Assembly: GCA_003612405.1 (NCBI GenBank)
Contig: RAYR01000010.1
Coordinates: forward strand, 124,001 to 188,000
DNA length: 64,000 bases
Source: a bacterium 0.1xD8-71
GTDB taxonomy: Bacteria > Bacillota > Clostridia > Lachnospirales > Lachnospiraceae
Reading direction: 5' to 3'
The notes under the pieces were generated by a model. The model saw nothing but the letters and a program-made list of their open reading frames with translations, did not search any database and was not told the DNA's origin. The stretch's first letter is position 1. The number at the start of each line of letters is the position of its first letter. A program made the position numbers and the translations under genes. Below, piece after piece: positions 34,770-43,214 of the stretch.

Positions 34770-36467
34770 TTATGTTCTGCCTCCATCCAAACTGTAAAAT
34801 CCATCCCTAATTCCTTCTCCCAGAAACCCGATTTCCGGCACCGACGGTGATGACGGGAAACTCTCATATCCCACCTGGTCGCCTTCTACCGGCAGATAGA
34901 AGGTAACGCCGTCTATCTCATAAGAATAGGTCTCATAGTTCTCATAATCTTTCTGAACCAACCAATAGTCGTTGGTATAATCTCTCACGATCTCCCGGCC
35001 GAGGGCCAGCCCTTTATATAACAGAAATAATACCGAAAATACAACTGCCAGCCGCCGGACAGTTTTGTCCAGCCACCGCTGCCCACAGCCAAATATCATA
35101 TTGTAAATCCCGCCAAACACCACCGCCGGCACCAGATACACATAGACACAGCCGTAACGAATCAATGGAGAAGTACACAGCCAGAACAGGAATGAAGCCG
35201 CCACCGTAATCTGTACAAGCAGAATATCCCGCTGTCTGCGCCACCATTTAATTACCATACCTGCCCCATACACAAGCAGCACACATACAGATACCCCCGC
35301 CAGAAGCACAAACGCCTTATCACTGCCGGCCAGGGACGAAAACCATCCCGGAAGCCATTCTTTCACGGAGATATCATACCGTGACACATCCGTATAGCCT
35401 CTGCCCCACACCTGTATTTCCCTGGCATCATAATCCGCTATGCCCTTCGGTATTTTCCAGACCACCGGGAAAAAGTCAAACTGTGTGAAGGGATAGACGA
35501 GCCACCCGGATATCACCACATTTCTAATAAAATACGGCAATACCGTTACAAATCCCAAGCCCACATAAGTCAGAATCTCCCGCCATTTACTATTCCGTAT
35601 CAAATGGTATGCCGGCCACAGGGTAAGCAGAAGAATCAACGCCGCCGAAAGCTTCACCGTCATCAGAAACACACCCAGCACACATAACAAAGCATAGGGC
35701 AGAACCGTCTTTTCCCCATGCTCCAACAAGTCAAGCCAGCGGATAATGATATAAAAAGCAATCAGCACCATGAAGTAATCCGAAGCCGGTGAGATCATCT
35801 CATCAAAGATATTCACCAGATAATAGATTCCCATAGCCCTGGCGAAATCACTGACCCGAAGTTCCCAGGCCCTCATATGATCCACAATCTCCAGACAGAC
35901 CGCTGCCAGAATACAGGCCAGGAACCCGGCACAGCAATGGAAGGACCTGCCGCCCAGAAAAGCCATACTGTACAGAGCAGACAATGCAAAAGAAGAACTA
36001 TTATAAGCCAGCCTGCAATGCAGATTGCCCAGACCCCTTACTACCCCGTACTCTTCTATCCAGCGGATACTCTGAGCATGATACAACCCCGTATCATAAT
36101 GAATCATCCCCCGGGAAGTGCCATAAGCAAACAGGAGAACTAAAATGACAAACAAAGAAAATCTAAGAGCGCCATAGTGTGAGTTGCCATGCAAAAGCTC
36201 CTGGACAGCCTGCCTGAATCCGGCCCTGTCAGACCACCAGATCAGAATACAGACCACGCACATTATCACATTCGCTGCAAGACCCACACCCGCAAACAGA
36301 CTGAAAAACTGCGCATAGACCGTAACGCACACCATTCCGCACAGCAGACAGGCATCCCAATGCCGGACATGATAAGGAATGTGCCACGTGATCACACGCA
36401 GCACACCATAGCCAATCGTAAATGTTGTTATAAACATATAGAGCCATATCAATATCACTGATGTCAT
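34770..36467 (-). CDS. LIC_10190-like multi-pass membrane protein
   Basis: The 565-residue protein has about 12 membrane segments. A first long loop contains YDTGLYHAQSIRWIEEYG and GLGNLHCRLAYNSSSF, which I recognise as the pattern of the LIC_10190 membrane protein family found in many surface-glycan loci. The D/H-rich loop recalls GT-C transferases. A short soluble domain follows at the end. It lies between gmd and the cNMP-binding gene and is translationally joined to the latter. Possible role: transfer or polymerisation of a fucose-containing glycan outside the membrane. Confidence 0.72.
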   Translation of the reverse strand: MTSVILIWLYMFITTFTIGYGVLRVITWHIPYHVRHWDACLLCGMVCVTVYAQFFSLFAGVGLAANVIMCVVCILIWWSDRAGFRQAVQELLHGNSHYGALRFSLFVILVLLFAYGTSRGMIHYDTGLYHAQSIRWIEEYGVVRGLGNLHCRLAYNSSSFALSALYSMAFLGGRSFHCCAGFLACILAAVCLEIVDHMRAWELRVSDFARAMGIYYLVNIFDEMISPASDYFMVLIAFYIIIRWLDLLEHGEKTVLPYALLCVLGVFLMTVKLSAALILLLTLWPAYHLIRNSKWREILTYVGLGFVTVLPYFIRNVVISGWLVYPFTQFDFFPVVWKIPKGIADYDAREIQVWGRGYTDVSRYDISVKEWLPGWFSSLAGSDKAFVLLAGVSVCVLLVYGAGMVIKWWRRQRDILLVQITVAASFLFWLCTSPLIRYGCVYVYLVPAVVFGGIYNMIFGCGQRWLDKTVRRLAVVFSVLFLLYKGLALGREIVRDYTNDYWLVQKDYENYETYSYEIDGVTFYLPVEGDQVGYESFPSSPSVPEIGFLGEGIRDGFYSLDGGRT

Positions 36468-36489
36468 AGATATCCCGGCCTTCTCCTAC

Positions 36490-37566
36490 TTACTTTTTGG
36501 CGCTGTTTTTCTTCTTATAATCAGCGCAGCTGATACCCGCGATTTCCTGCATATCGGCATCCATCATCATCGCTACCAGTCCTTTAAAGTCCACATCCCG
36601 CTTCCAGCCAAGTTCTTTCTCCGCTTTCTCGCAGTTGCCCCACAGAAATTCCACTTCTGCCGGACGATAGAACTCCGGGTTCACATCCACAAGAAGCCTG
36701 CCGCTTGCCGCGTCATATCCTTTCTCATTCACACCGGCGCCTTCCCAGCGGATCTTAATTCCCAGTTCTCCAAAGGCAGCCTCCACAAACTCCCTGACTG
36801 TGTGTGTCTCATTGGTGGCAAGCACATAATCATCCGCCTTATCCTGCTGTAACATAAGCCACATGCCTTTGATATAATCCCCGGCAAATCCCCAGTCACG
36901 CTTGGCGTTCATATTGCCAAGAGACAGTTTCTCCTGCTTGCCGGCTACAATATTGGCAATGGCCAGTGTAATCTTCCTGGTCACAAAATTCTCTCCCCTT
37001 CTGGGGGATTCATGGTTGAACAGGATGCCGTTGCAGGCATACATATTATAGGACTCCCGGTAATTGACCGTAATCCAGTAGGAGTATAATTTGGCAGCAC
37101 CATAGGGGCTCTTAGGATAAAAAGGCGTCTTCTCACTTTGGGGCGCCGTCTCCGGAATACCGCCGAACAGTTCCGATGTGGAAGCCTGATAAAATCTGCA
37201 TGTTCCGCCGTTTACACGGATGGCCTCCAAAAGCTTCAAGGTACTTACACCTGTTGCTTCCGCCGTATACTCGGGCACCTCGAAAGATACCCCCACATGG
37301 GACTGGGCCGCCAGATTATATACTTCCGTCGGACGGATTTCCGCAATCAGACGCATCAGATTGCTGGAATCTGTCATATCTGCATAGTGCAGGAAGAATT
37401 TAACCTTATGATAATCAGAACGGATCAGATGATCGATTCTGGCCGTATTTGTGATGCTGTGTCTGCGGATCAATCCGTGGACCTCATAGCCCTTCTCCAA
37501 CAAAAACTCTGCCAGATAAGAACCGTCCTGGCCCGTAATTCCCGTAATTAATGCTGTTTTATTCAT
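36490..37566 (-). CDS. gmd: GDP-mannose 4,6-dehydratase
   Basis: The 358-residue SDR has the loop GITGQDG (9-15), EVHGLIRR, the Y-x-x-x-K pair in [10 protein letters not shown] and [16 protein letters not shown]. The last stretch is diagnostic for Gmd. It converts GDP-mannose to GDP-4-keto-6-deoxymannose, the substrate of Fcl at 33263-34204. AGG at seven bases precedes the ATG. GDP-mannose itself must be made elsewhere, since no ManB/ManC was seen. Confidence 0.95.
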   Translation of the reverse strand: MNKTALITGITGQDGSYLAEFLLEKGYEVHGLIRRHSITNTARIDHLIRSDYHKVKFFLHYADMTDSSNLMRLIAEIRPTEVYNLAAQSHVGVSFEVPEYTAEATGVSTLKLLEAIRVNGGTCRFYQASTSELFGGIPETAPQSEKTPFYPKSPYGAAKLYSYWITVNYRESYNMYACNGILFNHESPRRGENFVTRKITLAIANIVAGKQEKLSLGNMNAKRDWGFAGDYIKGMWLMLQQDKADDYVLATNETHTVREFVEAAFGELGIKIRWEGAGVNEKGYDAASGRLLVDVNPEFYRPAEVEFLWGNCEKAEKELGWKRDVDFKGLVAMMMDADMQEIAGISCADYKKKNSAKK

Positions 37567-37670
37567 ATACTTTCCTTTCTGTTTCCATAGCCTGCGTCTT
37601 CACCTTGTACAGTTTCTCATAAAATACAGCGGCTGTAAAGATATAAAAACTCCCCTGACGTCATTGGCCA

Positions 37671-38507
37671 TCATTTTAAGTACTCGGCAATGGCGTCATG
37701 CCAGTCCGCAAACATAAAATCCGAAGTCATTTTAAACATATAATTCTCCAGAATCGAATACGCCGGACGCTTCACAGCCGCACCGTACTCCTCGGAAGTA
37801 ATACCCTCCACCACTGTCTTTTTGCCTGCCAGCCTGAAGATTTCCTCCGTAAACTGTGCCCAGCTGCAATCGCCCTCACAGGTGGCATGAAACAGTCCGT
37901 AATTTTCCGTGGGAAGCAGATACGCAATGGCCTTTGCCAGTTCCTTCGCACTGGTAGGTGAACCCACCTGATCGTGCACCACCCGTACTTTATCGTTGGT
38001 CTCACTCAAGCGCAGCATGGTCTTCACAAAGTTCTTGCCGTCTCCGTACAGCCACGCCGTGCGCAGGATAAAGTGCCTGTCAGAAAATTCCCGCACAAAT
38101 TCTTCTCCCGCAAGCTTTGTTCTGCCGTAAGCACCCTGGGGGCCTACCGGATCTGTCTCCCGATAGGGTCTTGTCCCGTTGCCTTTAAACACATAGTCCG
38201 TGGAAATGTGCATCAGCTTTGCTCCCGTCTCGTTTGCCGCAATACTTAAGTTGCGTGCCCCGATGGCATTGATCCGATAGGCAAGATCCTCTTCCTTTTC
38301 ACAGGCTTCCACCGCCGTATAAGCCGCACAGTTGATAATCGCATAAGGATTGATATCCCGTGCAAACTTCATCACCTCATCTATTTTCGTGATATCCAGT
38401 TCTCCTACATCCGTATTGATCAGTTCATATTCCGCACTGCCTGCATACTGTTCATTGACAGCTCGTCCCAACTGTCCGTTACAACCCGTCACGATCACTT
38501 TCTTCAT
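37671..38507 (-). CDS. rfbD: dTDP-4-dehydrorhamnose reductase
   Basis: The 278-residue protein has the NADPH loop GCNGQLG (8-14), NCAAYTAVEACEKE, STDYVFKG and Y-x-x-x-K in YGRTKLAGE, all typical of RfbD/RmlD. It makes dTDP-L-rhamnose in the last pathway step. RmlA, RmlB and RmlC are not in this window, so the gene is separated from its pathway partners. I place the start at the ATG at 38507, just before the nucleotide-binding strand. It has its own promoter and follows a terminator, at the point where base composition changes. Confidence 0.93.
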   Translation of the reverse strand: MKKVIVTGCNGQLGRAVNEQYAGSAEYELINTDVGELDITKIDEVMKFARDINPYAIINCAAYTAVEACEKEEDLAYRINAIGARNLSIAANETGAKLMHISTDYVFKGNGTRPYRETDPVGPQGAYGRTKLAGEEFVREFSDRHFILRTAWLYGDGKNFVKTMLRLSETNDKVRVVHDQVGSPTSAKELAKAIAYLLPTENYGLFHATCEGDCSWAQFTEEIFRLAGKKTVVEGITSEEYGAAVKRPAYSILENYMFKMTSDFMFADWHDAIAEYLK

Positions 38508-38549
38508 AATCTGTTTCATCCTTTCGCGGTTGATTCTCATATTGCTATT

Positions 38550-38578
38550 ATCATACAACCATCTGCTGAATTATGCAA
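38550..38578 (-). promoter_or_regulatory. Promoter of rfbD
   Basis: On the minus strand TTGCAT (38573-38578) and TATGAT (38550-38555) are 17 bases apart, giving a leader of about 35 bases to the rfbD ATG. The -35 box matches only its first three bases. Confidence 0.45.
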
Positions 38579-38637
38579 TTATTCCCAGAAAATCTATGGC
38601 AGAACTTTATATCGTTGAATGTTGCCTCATATATTTA

Positions 38638-38664
38638 AAAGGACTGTCAAACTGACAATCCTTT
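38638..38664 (-). terminator. Hairpin terminator at the end of the A+T-rich operon
   Basis: AAAGGATTGTCA and TGACAGTCCTTT (minus strand) form a 12-pair stem with one mismatch and a three-base loop, followed by TAAATATAT. It lies 64 bases past the last gene (38729) of the right-hand operon and before the rfbD promoter. The stem is A+T-rich and the T tract short, so strength is uncertain. Confidence 0.45.
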
Positions 38665-38728
38665 CAGAAAATACAGGAAACTTGAAATCTACTGTCATGT
38701 CAGCACTCTCCAGGTCTGTTACGCACCG

Positions 38729-39436
38729 TCATGTCAACATGATCCTCCCCGTATGTACCAGATTCATCCTGTCCTTATGGTACAGGAAATACAGCGTCAA
38801 TAAATTTTCTCCGATATACCCGATATATCTGTCCGCACGCTCACTCCCCTTTGGTATGGACAGTTCCTCCACCCGTTCCAGTATTGGAAAAAGCCATTCA
38901 CAATACTCCTGCAATACCGCTGCTTTTGCAATTATAATATTATAATTATACATATATTGCTGTGAAAAAATCTTATCATAAGCTGCGTAATACTCCGGCT
39001 CGATTTCTTCAAGCGACCGCAGCATAGCTTCCCAGTCTGATTCTTTGATATATCTTGCATGGTGCTCCTTAATATTCGGCTCATGTATTGTTGGAAAAGG
39101 CAATATTGCATCAATATCCCTGGCAGCCAGATGACACAGGTCTTCATTACGTAAATCAAGATATCTGCGGTAATGGAATAAGCCATAATATTTTCCGGAC
39201 TTATCCCTTTCTCCTGCCAGACGGTTTTTCCATATCCAATAGAGTACTGTCAGTTCACAGTAATTTACATTCTTAACAGAAATATTGTCCCCAACATTAT
39301 CCTGTATATCAGCCACCTTTAGGGGGGCGAGGGAAGCGCCCGCCTGTACGGGAATCAACCGTGCAGGATGACTATATACAGAACTTAATGGTTTATCTTT
39401 ATGAAACTTCGCAACATAAACTTCCAGATCAGGCAC
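38729..39436 (-). CDS. DUF4422 family glycosyltransferase-like protein
   Basis: The 235-residue protein has VNYCELTVLYWIWKN, YYGLFHYRRYLDL, DIDAILPFP and a late ADRYIGYIGENLLTLYF, the pattern of the DUF4422 family, which is considered to contain glycosyltransferases acting on surface glycans. The start is GTG with a full AAGGAGG six bases upstream, overlapping the end region of the preceding 115-aa gene. In relatives, as I recall, the Rossmann module and DUF4422 are one polypeptide; here they are separate genes in different frames. Specificity unknown. Confidence 0.78.
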   Translation of the reverse strand: MPDLEVYVAKFHKDKPLSSVYSHPARLIPVQAGASLAPLKVADIQDNVGDNISVKNVNYCELTVLYWIWKNRLAGERDKSGKYYGLFHYRRYLDLRNEDLCHLAARDIDAILPFPTIHEPNIKEHHARYIKESDWEAMLRSLEEIEPEYYAAYDKIFSQQYMYNYNIIIAKAAVLQEYCEWLFPILERVEELSIPKGSERADRYIGYIGENLLTLYFLYHKDRMNLVHTGRIMLT

Positions 39437-39447
39437 TGCTTTCCTCC

Positions 39448-39795
39448 TTACAGATTGTGTATTGACTGAAAGACTCCCATAAGAGAATAATATTTCTCCA
39501 TTAAATCAGATTCTTTTCGGGAATCCACACAAATATGATTATGGAACCCATGTTCCTCCAGCAATTTAACCACTTCTTCCTGTATATCCTGTGGGATTGC
39601 AATGAGAACACAGACATCTTTCTGGGTAAAACTTTCAAGTTCATATACCGGAAGCCCTAATAAAGTATCAGGATTATCCTCTTTGCTGCTAACCAGAAAT
39701 CCAATGATTTCAAAATCATTCTTATACAATTGCTGTACGGCATGACATACTCCCATGGCGATACTCTTTGCCCCGAAAATAGCCACTTTCCACAT
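39448..39795 (-). CDS. Stand-alone PglD_N-like Rossmann module, 115 aa
   Basis: The protein is a single Rossmann-like module: first strand VAIFGAKSIAMG, second strand ending IIGFLVSSKEDNPDTLLGLPVY, third strand VCVLIAIPQDIQEEVV, then HNHICVDS. The same three-strand layout occurs fused to nine other proteins in this block. It resembles the sugar-binding N-terminal domain of PglD but lacks the acetyltransferase part. It ends 11 bases before the GTG of the DUF4422 gene and probably works with that protein. It may be the detached N-terminal half of a once-fused protein. Confidence 0.65.
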   Translation of the reverse strand: MWKVAIFGAKSIAMGVCHAVQQLYKNDFEIIGFLVSSKEDNPDTLLGLPVYELESFTQKDVCVLIAIPQDIQEEVVKLLEEHGFHNHICVDSRKESDLMEKYYSLMGVFQSIHNL

Positions 39796-39833
39796 AACGG
39801 ATTTCCCCCTGTCGTTTTATCTGTTGCCGGCCT

Positions 39834-40073
39834 CTACTGATATCCATTGCCAATCCAATTAACAGCCTGCTCATAATCATTCACCGTATCAATTTCTCTT
39901 GTTCGGATCTTCATAAATTCCATTGGCAGATATGGTTCTTCTGTTTCCAGATGCTCCAGATGTCTTATAATTAATGGTTTTCCCGCAACATCTATCAATG
40001 CCTTTGTTGTACCAAGACCGAGACGGTTTCCCATACCGGCACATGAAATAATAACCGTTCTTGAAAATTCCAT
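39834..40073 (-). pseudogene. Nucleotidyltransferase remnant with internal deletion
   Basis: Only about 79 codons remain. The first 30 encode the NTP-transferase signature SCAGMGNRLGLGTTKALIDV and AGKPLIIRHLEHL. The sequence then jumps to a C-terminal block PMEFMKIRTREIDTVNDY. The whole middle with the catalytic and sugar-binding residues, about 150 residues in this family, is missing, and the reading frame is kept. A ribosome site (GAGGG) is still present. The product, if made, cannot be an active nucleotidyltransferase. Next to it are other deletion-damaged genes, so decay of one pathway is likely. Confidence 0.75.
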
Positions 40074-40127
40074 TCCCATTTTCCCTCTTTTTTATCTATC
40101 CTCTGTTTCATGCAGCATCCTGGCCAG

Positions 40128-40562
40128 TCAAAGAAGTTTCTCCAGAAAATACACCAGCTTTTCCTCGTTGTAAATCAGATGCGTAGCGCACTCCAAAACA
40201 GCCGGTGCTATCTCCTTCACTCCGCCATATCCAATCCCCACTTCCGCCGCTTCAATCATCTCCGCGTCATTGTTACCATCCCCTACCGCTACAAAAGGCA
40301 TGACCATCTGACTGATAACCGCATGCTTATCCATCACACTGAATACTTCTTCTATATATCCATCCCTGATAATCGCCTTTGAGCAGAAAATGTTCCCTCC
40401 AATACCCATCCGGGACAACAGCCCTGCAATCCACACATCCAGATTTCCGGTAACCACATAACATCTGTCTTTATAGGCCTTGATAAATCTGAGCAGTTCT
40501 TCGTTCAGTGCTATGTCCCTGACAATATCATTTACTATATCAGGATACCCATCATCAGAATT
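40128..40562 (-). pseudogene. HAD-family phosphatase fragment, N-terminus lost
   Basis: The frame is open from 40562 to a stop at 40128 but has no ATG start; the first residues are bounded by two TAA codons. It encodes YVVTGNLDVWIAGLL, then IFCSKAIIRDGYIEEVF and the HAD motif IV VGDGNNDAEMIEAA. The N-terminal nucleophile motif (DxDx) is absent. The fragment overlaps the end of a truncated methyltransferase gene by 28 bases in another frame, so a deletion has joined two genes. A downstream GTG at 40457 would give only a 109-aa C-terminal piece. Confidence 0.7.
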
Positions 40563-40864
40563 TTATTAATTCCCTGAATATGATGTGATGCCAAAATATC
40601 ACTTATGTCACTGGCAGCACCCTGATAAAAAGAGAAATTTTCTTTCGTATTCCTGCTCTTTGCTATTTCTATCAATTCTTTGCTGAAATCTACTCCAATA
40701 TATCCACTGATATCCTGTGTAATTGCATCAGCCCATCTCCCTATTCCACATGCAATATCAAGGACTCTGGACCGTTCATCCAGTCTCAGTTTTTTGGCAC
40801 GTTCTCCAAAAAATCTGCTTGTTTCTTCGTAATCAATGTTTATCTTCTCTCTGCTTAATCTCAT
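40535..40864 (-). pseudogene. Truncated SAM methyltransferase (N-terminal part)
   Basis: The 109-codon frame begins MRLSREKINIDYEETSRFF and contains motif I RVLDIACGIGRWADAI and the acidic strand YIGVDFSKELIEIA. It stops after INKILMMGILI, where the family would continue into the last third of the fold. The lost part coincides with the start of the HAD fragment. The stretch between residues 25 and 30 also looks short compared with relatives I remember, suggesting a second, in-frame deletion. Not likely to be active. Confidence 0.7.
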
Positions 40865-40882
40865 AAGCTGTCTCCTATGGCT

Positions 40883-42007
40883 CTATTCATTTACTGCGGT
40901 TCCAAAGTGTCTTGGAATCCCCACATCTTCCGGGAATTTCCAGATATCCTCAAATTCATACAATGCAAATTCCTCTGGCTGATTCGGAACCCAAAATTTC
41001 TCCCCCTCCCACTTCACCTTTTTAAGTGGAAAAAGTACCTCCTCAGGAATATATCCTTTATGATATTTATGATCCATCTCCGTATTATCCACTCCAAAAT
41101 AAATCCGACTGCTCTGAGGGACAGTGTACTGCCTGTTCTTTGTAACCGCCCTCTCAAAAACTCGTATTTTGTCTTTCAAAGATACGGCACTCATCAGCTT
41201 CTCCCGTACTCTCCTGGAACAGTCTAACAGTGCCTCAAACGGATAGTCCTCTGCATAATAATCCAAAACAAAGAAATCCATTCCTATCCCTTTTACTCCA
41301 TTCTGACAACGCCAGACAGAGAAATGGTCTGCCATATCTTCCCAGCACCATTCTTTTTCATTCAGGTTCGTCCGACAATATTCTTTAAATTGTTCATATT
41401 CGCTTCTAATCAGGCTAAAATCAATATCATCATCCCACGGTACAAATCCACCGTGCCTTACATAACCGATCAAATTACCGCCGCACAAGAATGGATGTAT
41501 CTCCAAGGGCTCTATCAGGGTCAAAAATTCGGCTGACGTCCTCACACAATCTAACTGTCTTTCCCGAAGCCACCCCGTTGCCGGTTTCAGACTGCGTATA
41601 TCTGCGTGCTGTTTCAAAAAAGACACCTGCATTTCCAGCGTTTTGATTCTGGCAAACCACATCTTTTTCCTCATGCTGTTTCTGTTTTCAGGATCATTCA
41701 CATAGTTAAGGAACTCTTCTCCGCCAGAAAATGAATCTTTACATAATTCATAAGCGACATAATCATATATGCCATTCTCCTCACACTGCCTGGCCATATC
41801 ATAAATATCTTTCCTGTTTTTGACACAGAGGATAATGACACTTTTCCGCCAGCTTTTCATCTCCATGAAAGACAGTACGGGTTTGCCAAACTTTTTGCTT
41901 TGTACCACATCCGGGTTATTATCGCAGAAACATTTTACATTTTCTTCTCCCAGAAAACATAGTGCCTCATATCCGCTCACTCCACAGCCAAATAAAATGA
42001 TATCCAT
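40883..42007 (-). CDS. LicD family protein with N-terminal Rossmann module
   Basis: Residues 1-95 are the shared Rossmann module (IILFGCGVSGYEA, then CFCDNNPDVV, VIILCVKNR). From about 140 the protein is a LicD-type nucleotidyltransferase-fold phosphotransferase, with CGGNLIGYVRHG and the metal motif FVPWDDDIDF (188-197). LicD proteins add phosphocholine or other phospho-substituents to glycans, or act as phosphosugar transferases. The remnants of a nucleotidyltransferase, HAD and methyltransferase just downstream may have supplied its donor. GGAG nine bases before ATG fixes the start. The N-terminal fusion is unusual for LicD. Confidence 0.82.
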   Translation of the reverse strand: MDIILFGCGVSGYEALCFLGEENVKCFCDNNPDVVQSKKFGKPVLSFMEMKSWRKSVIILCVKNRKDIYDMARQCEENGIYDYVAYELCKDSFSGGEEFLNYVNDPENRNSMRKKMWFARIKTLEMQVSFLKQHADIRSLKPATGWLRERQLDCVRTSAEFLTLIEPLEIHPFLCGGNLIGYVRHGGFVPWDDDIDFSLIRSEYEQFKEYCRTNLNEKEWCWEDMADHFSVWRCQNGVKGIGMDFFVLDYYAEDYPFEALLDCSRRVREKLMSAVSLKDKIRVFERAVTKNRQYTVPQSSRIYFGVDNTEMDHKYHKGYIPEEVLFPLKKVKWEGEKFWVPNQPEEFALYEFEDIWKFPEDVGIPRHFGTAVNE

Positions 42008-42011
42008 CCTG

Positions 42012-43214
42012 TCAGTCTCCTATTGGAAGTTTATATTGATTCAATATTTTCCGATCAACCACATCAATCTTATCCGCTGCAATTCCATCCCGTATATAAT
42101 TCTCTTTGATCTTCTGTGCCAAAGCGGTATTTAATATGGCAATCACCATCACATCAAAATCTGTGGCTGTCACATTCTCGCCAGATTTCACATCAAGTCC
42201 CTGCCCCGCATATTCCTCATAGCGTTTATCAAACCAGCCGACAACCACCACATCCTCCCGCTGACGGCAATACTGTTCTATCACCTGCCCAAACATTCCT
42301 GCTCCATAAATGACTATCTTCATGCCGGCTTTTACCTTCTCAAAGGGATATAACAATAAATCTGATTTGATCCGGTCGTACCTCTTTAAAAGAAATGTAT
42401 GCCACATATAATATTCCAATTGTTTATGCAACACATTTCTTTGTATATGGGATTCAAAATTTTCTTTCAACGTCTGAAAGAGGTGCCTGATACTTTCGTC
42501 ACTCACCAAGCCGTTTCTTACGATAGAGTCCTGCCGCACACGATAATGATACAAATGCAGGTTTGTCACGCAGACCGACCCAGCCGCTAAGATACACGGA
42601 TAAACGCACGCAGTATCCTCTCCATAACTGATCACATCAGAAACCTTCATCTGATATTTTTCCAACAGACTTCTTTTAAAAAATTTGTTCCATATGTATG
42701 TCGAAATTCCCGGTTCAAAAAAATTCCCATTCATAAGCATCCTGGCATATATTTCTTCCAATTGCTTCTTTGTCTGATATAAACCCTCCATCACAGTATT
42801 TTCTTTGGTTCCCCGATAACCATTGCACTCCTCATATCCTGCAAAGGCAATCATATCGGCATTTGCGGCAGACTCCATATCCATAAGTCTTTGAATCATA
42901 TCAAGTTCTACCCAATCATCACTGTCGACACAAGATACATATTCTCCATGTGCAATAGCAAGTCCTGCTTTTCTTGCGCTTACCAGACCCCCGTTTTTTT
43001 TATGTATGACTGTAATCCTCGCATCCTCTTGTGCATATCTATCACAAATACTCCCGCTTTCGTCCGTTGATCCATCATCTACCAATATAATTTCCAACGC
43101 TTCATACGTCTGATTACATATACTTTCTATACATTGAGGCAAATATTTTGCGACGTTATAAACCGGAACGGTTACGCTGACTAAAACCTGTGCATTTTCT
43201 TTACCTGAATTCAT
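42012..43214 (-). CDS. GT2 glycosyltransferase with C-terminal Rossmann module
   Basis: The 400-residue protein has an N-terminal GT2 domain (VTVPVYNVAKYLPQC, ILVDDGSTDES, NGGLVSARKAGLAIA, CVDSDDWV). From about residue 300 it has a Rossmann module: KIVIYGAGMFGQVI, VVGWFDKRYEEYAGQG, MVIAILNTALAQKI. It overlaps the upstream GT2 gene by four bases. The module is absent from ordinary GT2 enzymes and recurs in its neighbours, where it may bind a sugar nucleotide or a partner protein. Confidence 0.83.
   Translation of the reverse strand: MNSGKENAQVLVSVTVPVYNVAKYLPQCIESICNQTYEALEIILVDDGSTDESGSICDRYAQEDARITVIHKKNGGLVSARKAGLAIAHGEYVSCVDSDDWVELDMIQRLMDMESAANADMIAFAGYEECNGYRGTKENTVMEGLYQTKKQLEEIYARMLMNGNFFEPGISTYIWNKFFKRSLLEKYQMKVSDVISYGEDTACVYPCILAAGSVCVTNLHLYHYRVRQDSIVRNGLVSDESIRHLFQTLKENFESHIQRNVLHKQLEYYMWHTFLLKRYDRIKSDLLLYPFEKVKAGMKIVIYGAGMFGQVIEQYCRQREDVVVVGWFDKRYEEYAGQGLDVKSGENVTATDFDVMVIAILNTALAQKIKENYIRDGIAADKIDVVDRKILNQYKLPIGD

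Noticed and set aside
37567..37670. ACAGCCGCTGT hairpin between rfbD and gmd as a terminator
   Set aside because: The stem is only four pairs and the following T run is interrupted. Read-through into gmd seems more likely.
40535..40864. Methyltransferase as an intact short gene
   Set aside because: The frame stops inside the fold and its end overlaps a HAD fragment in another frame, so truncation is the better explanation.
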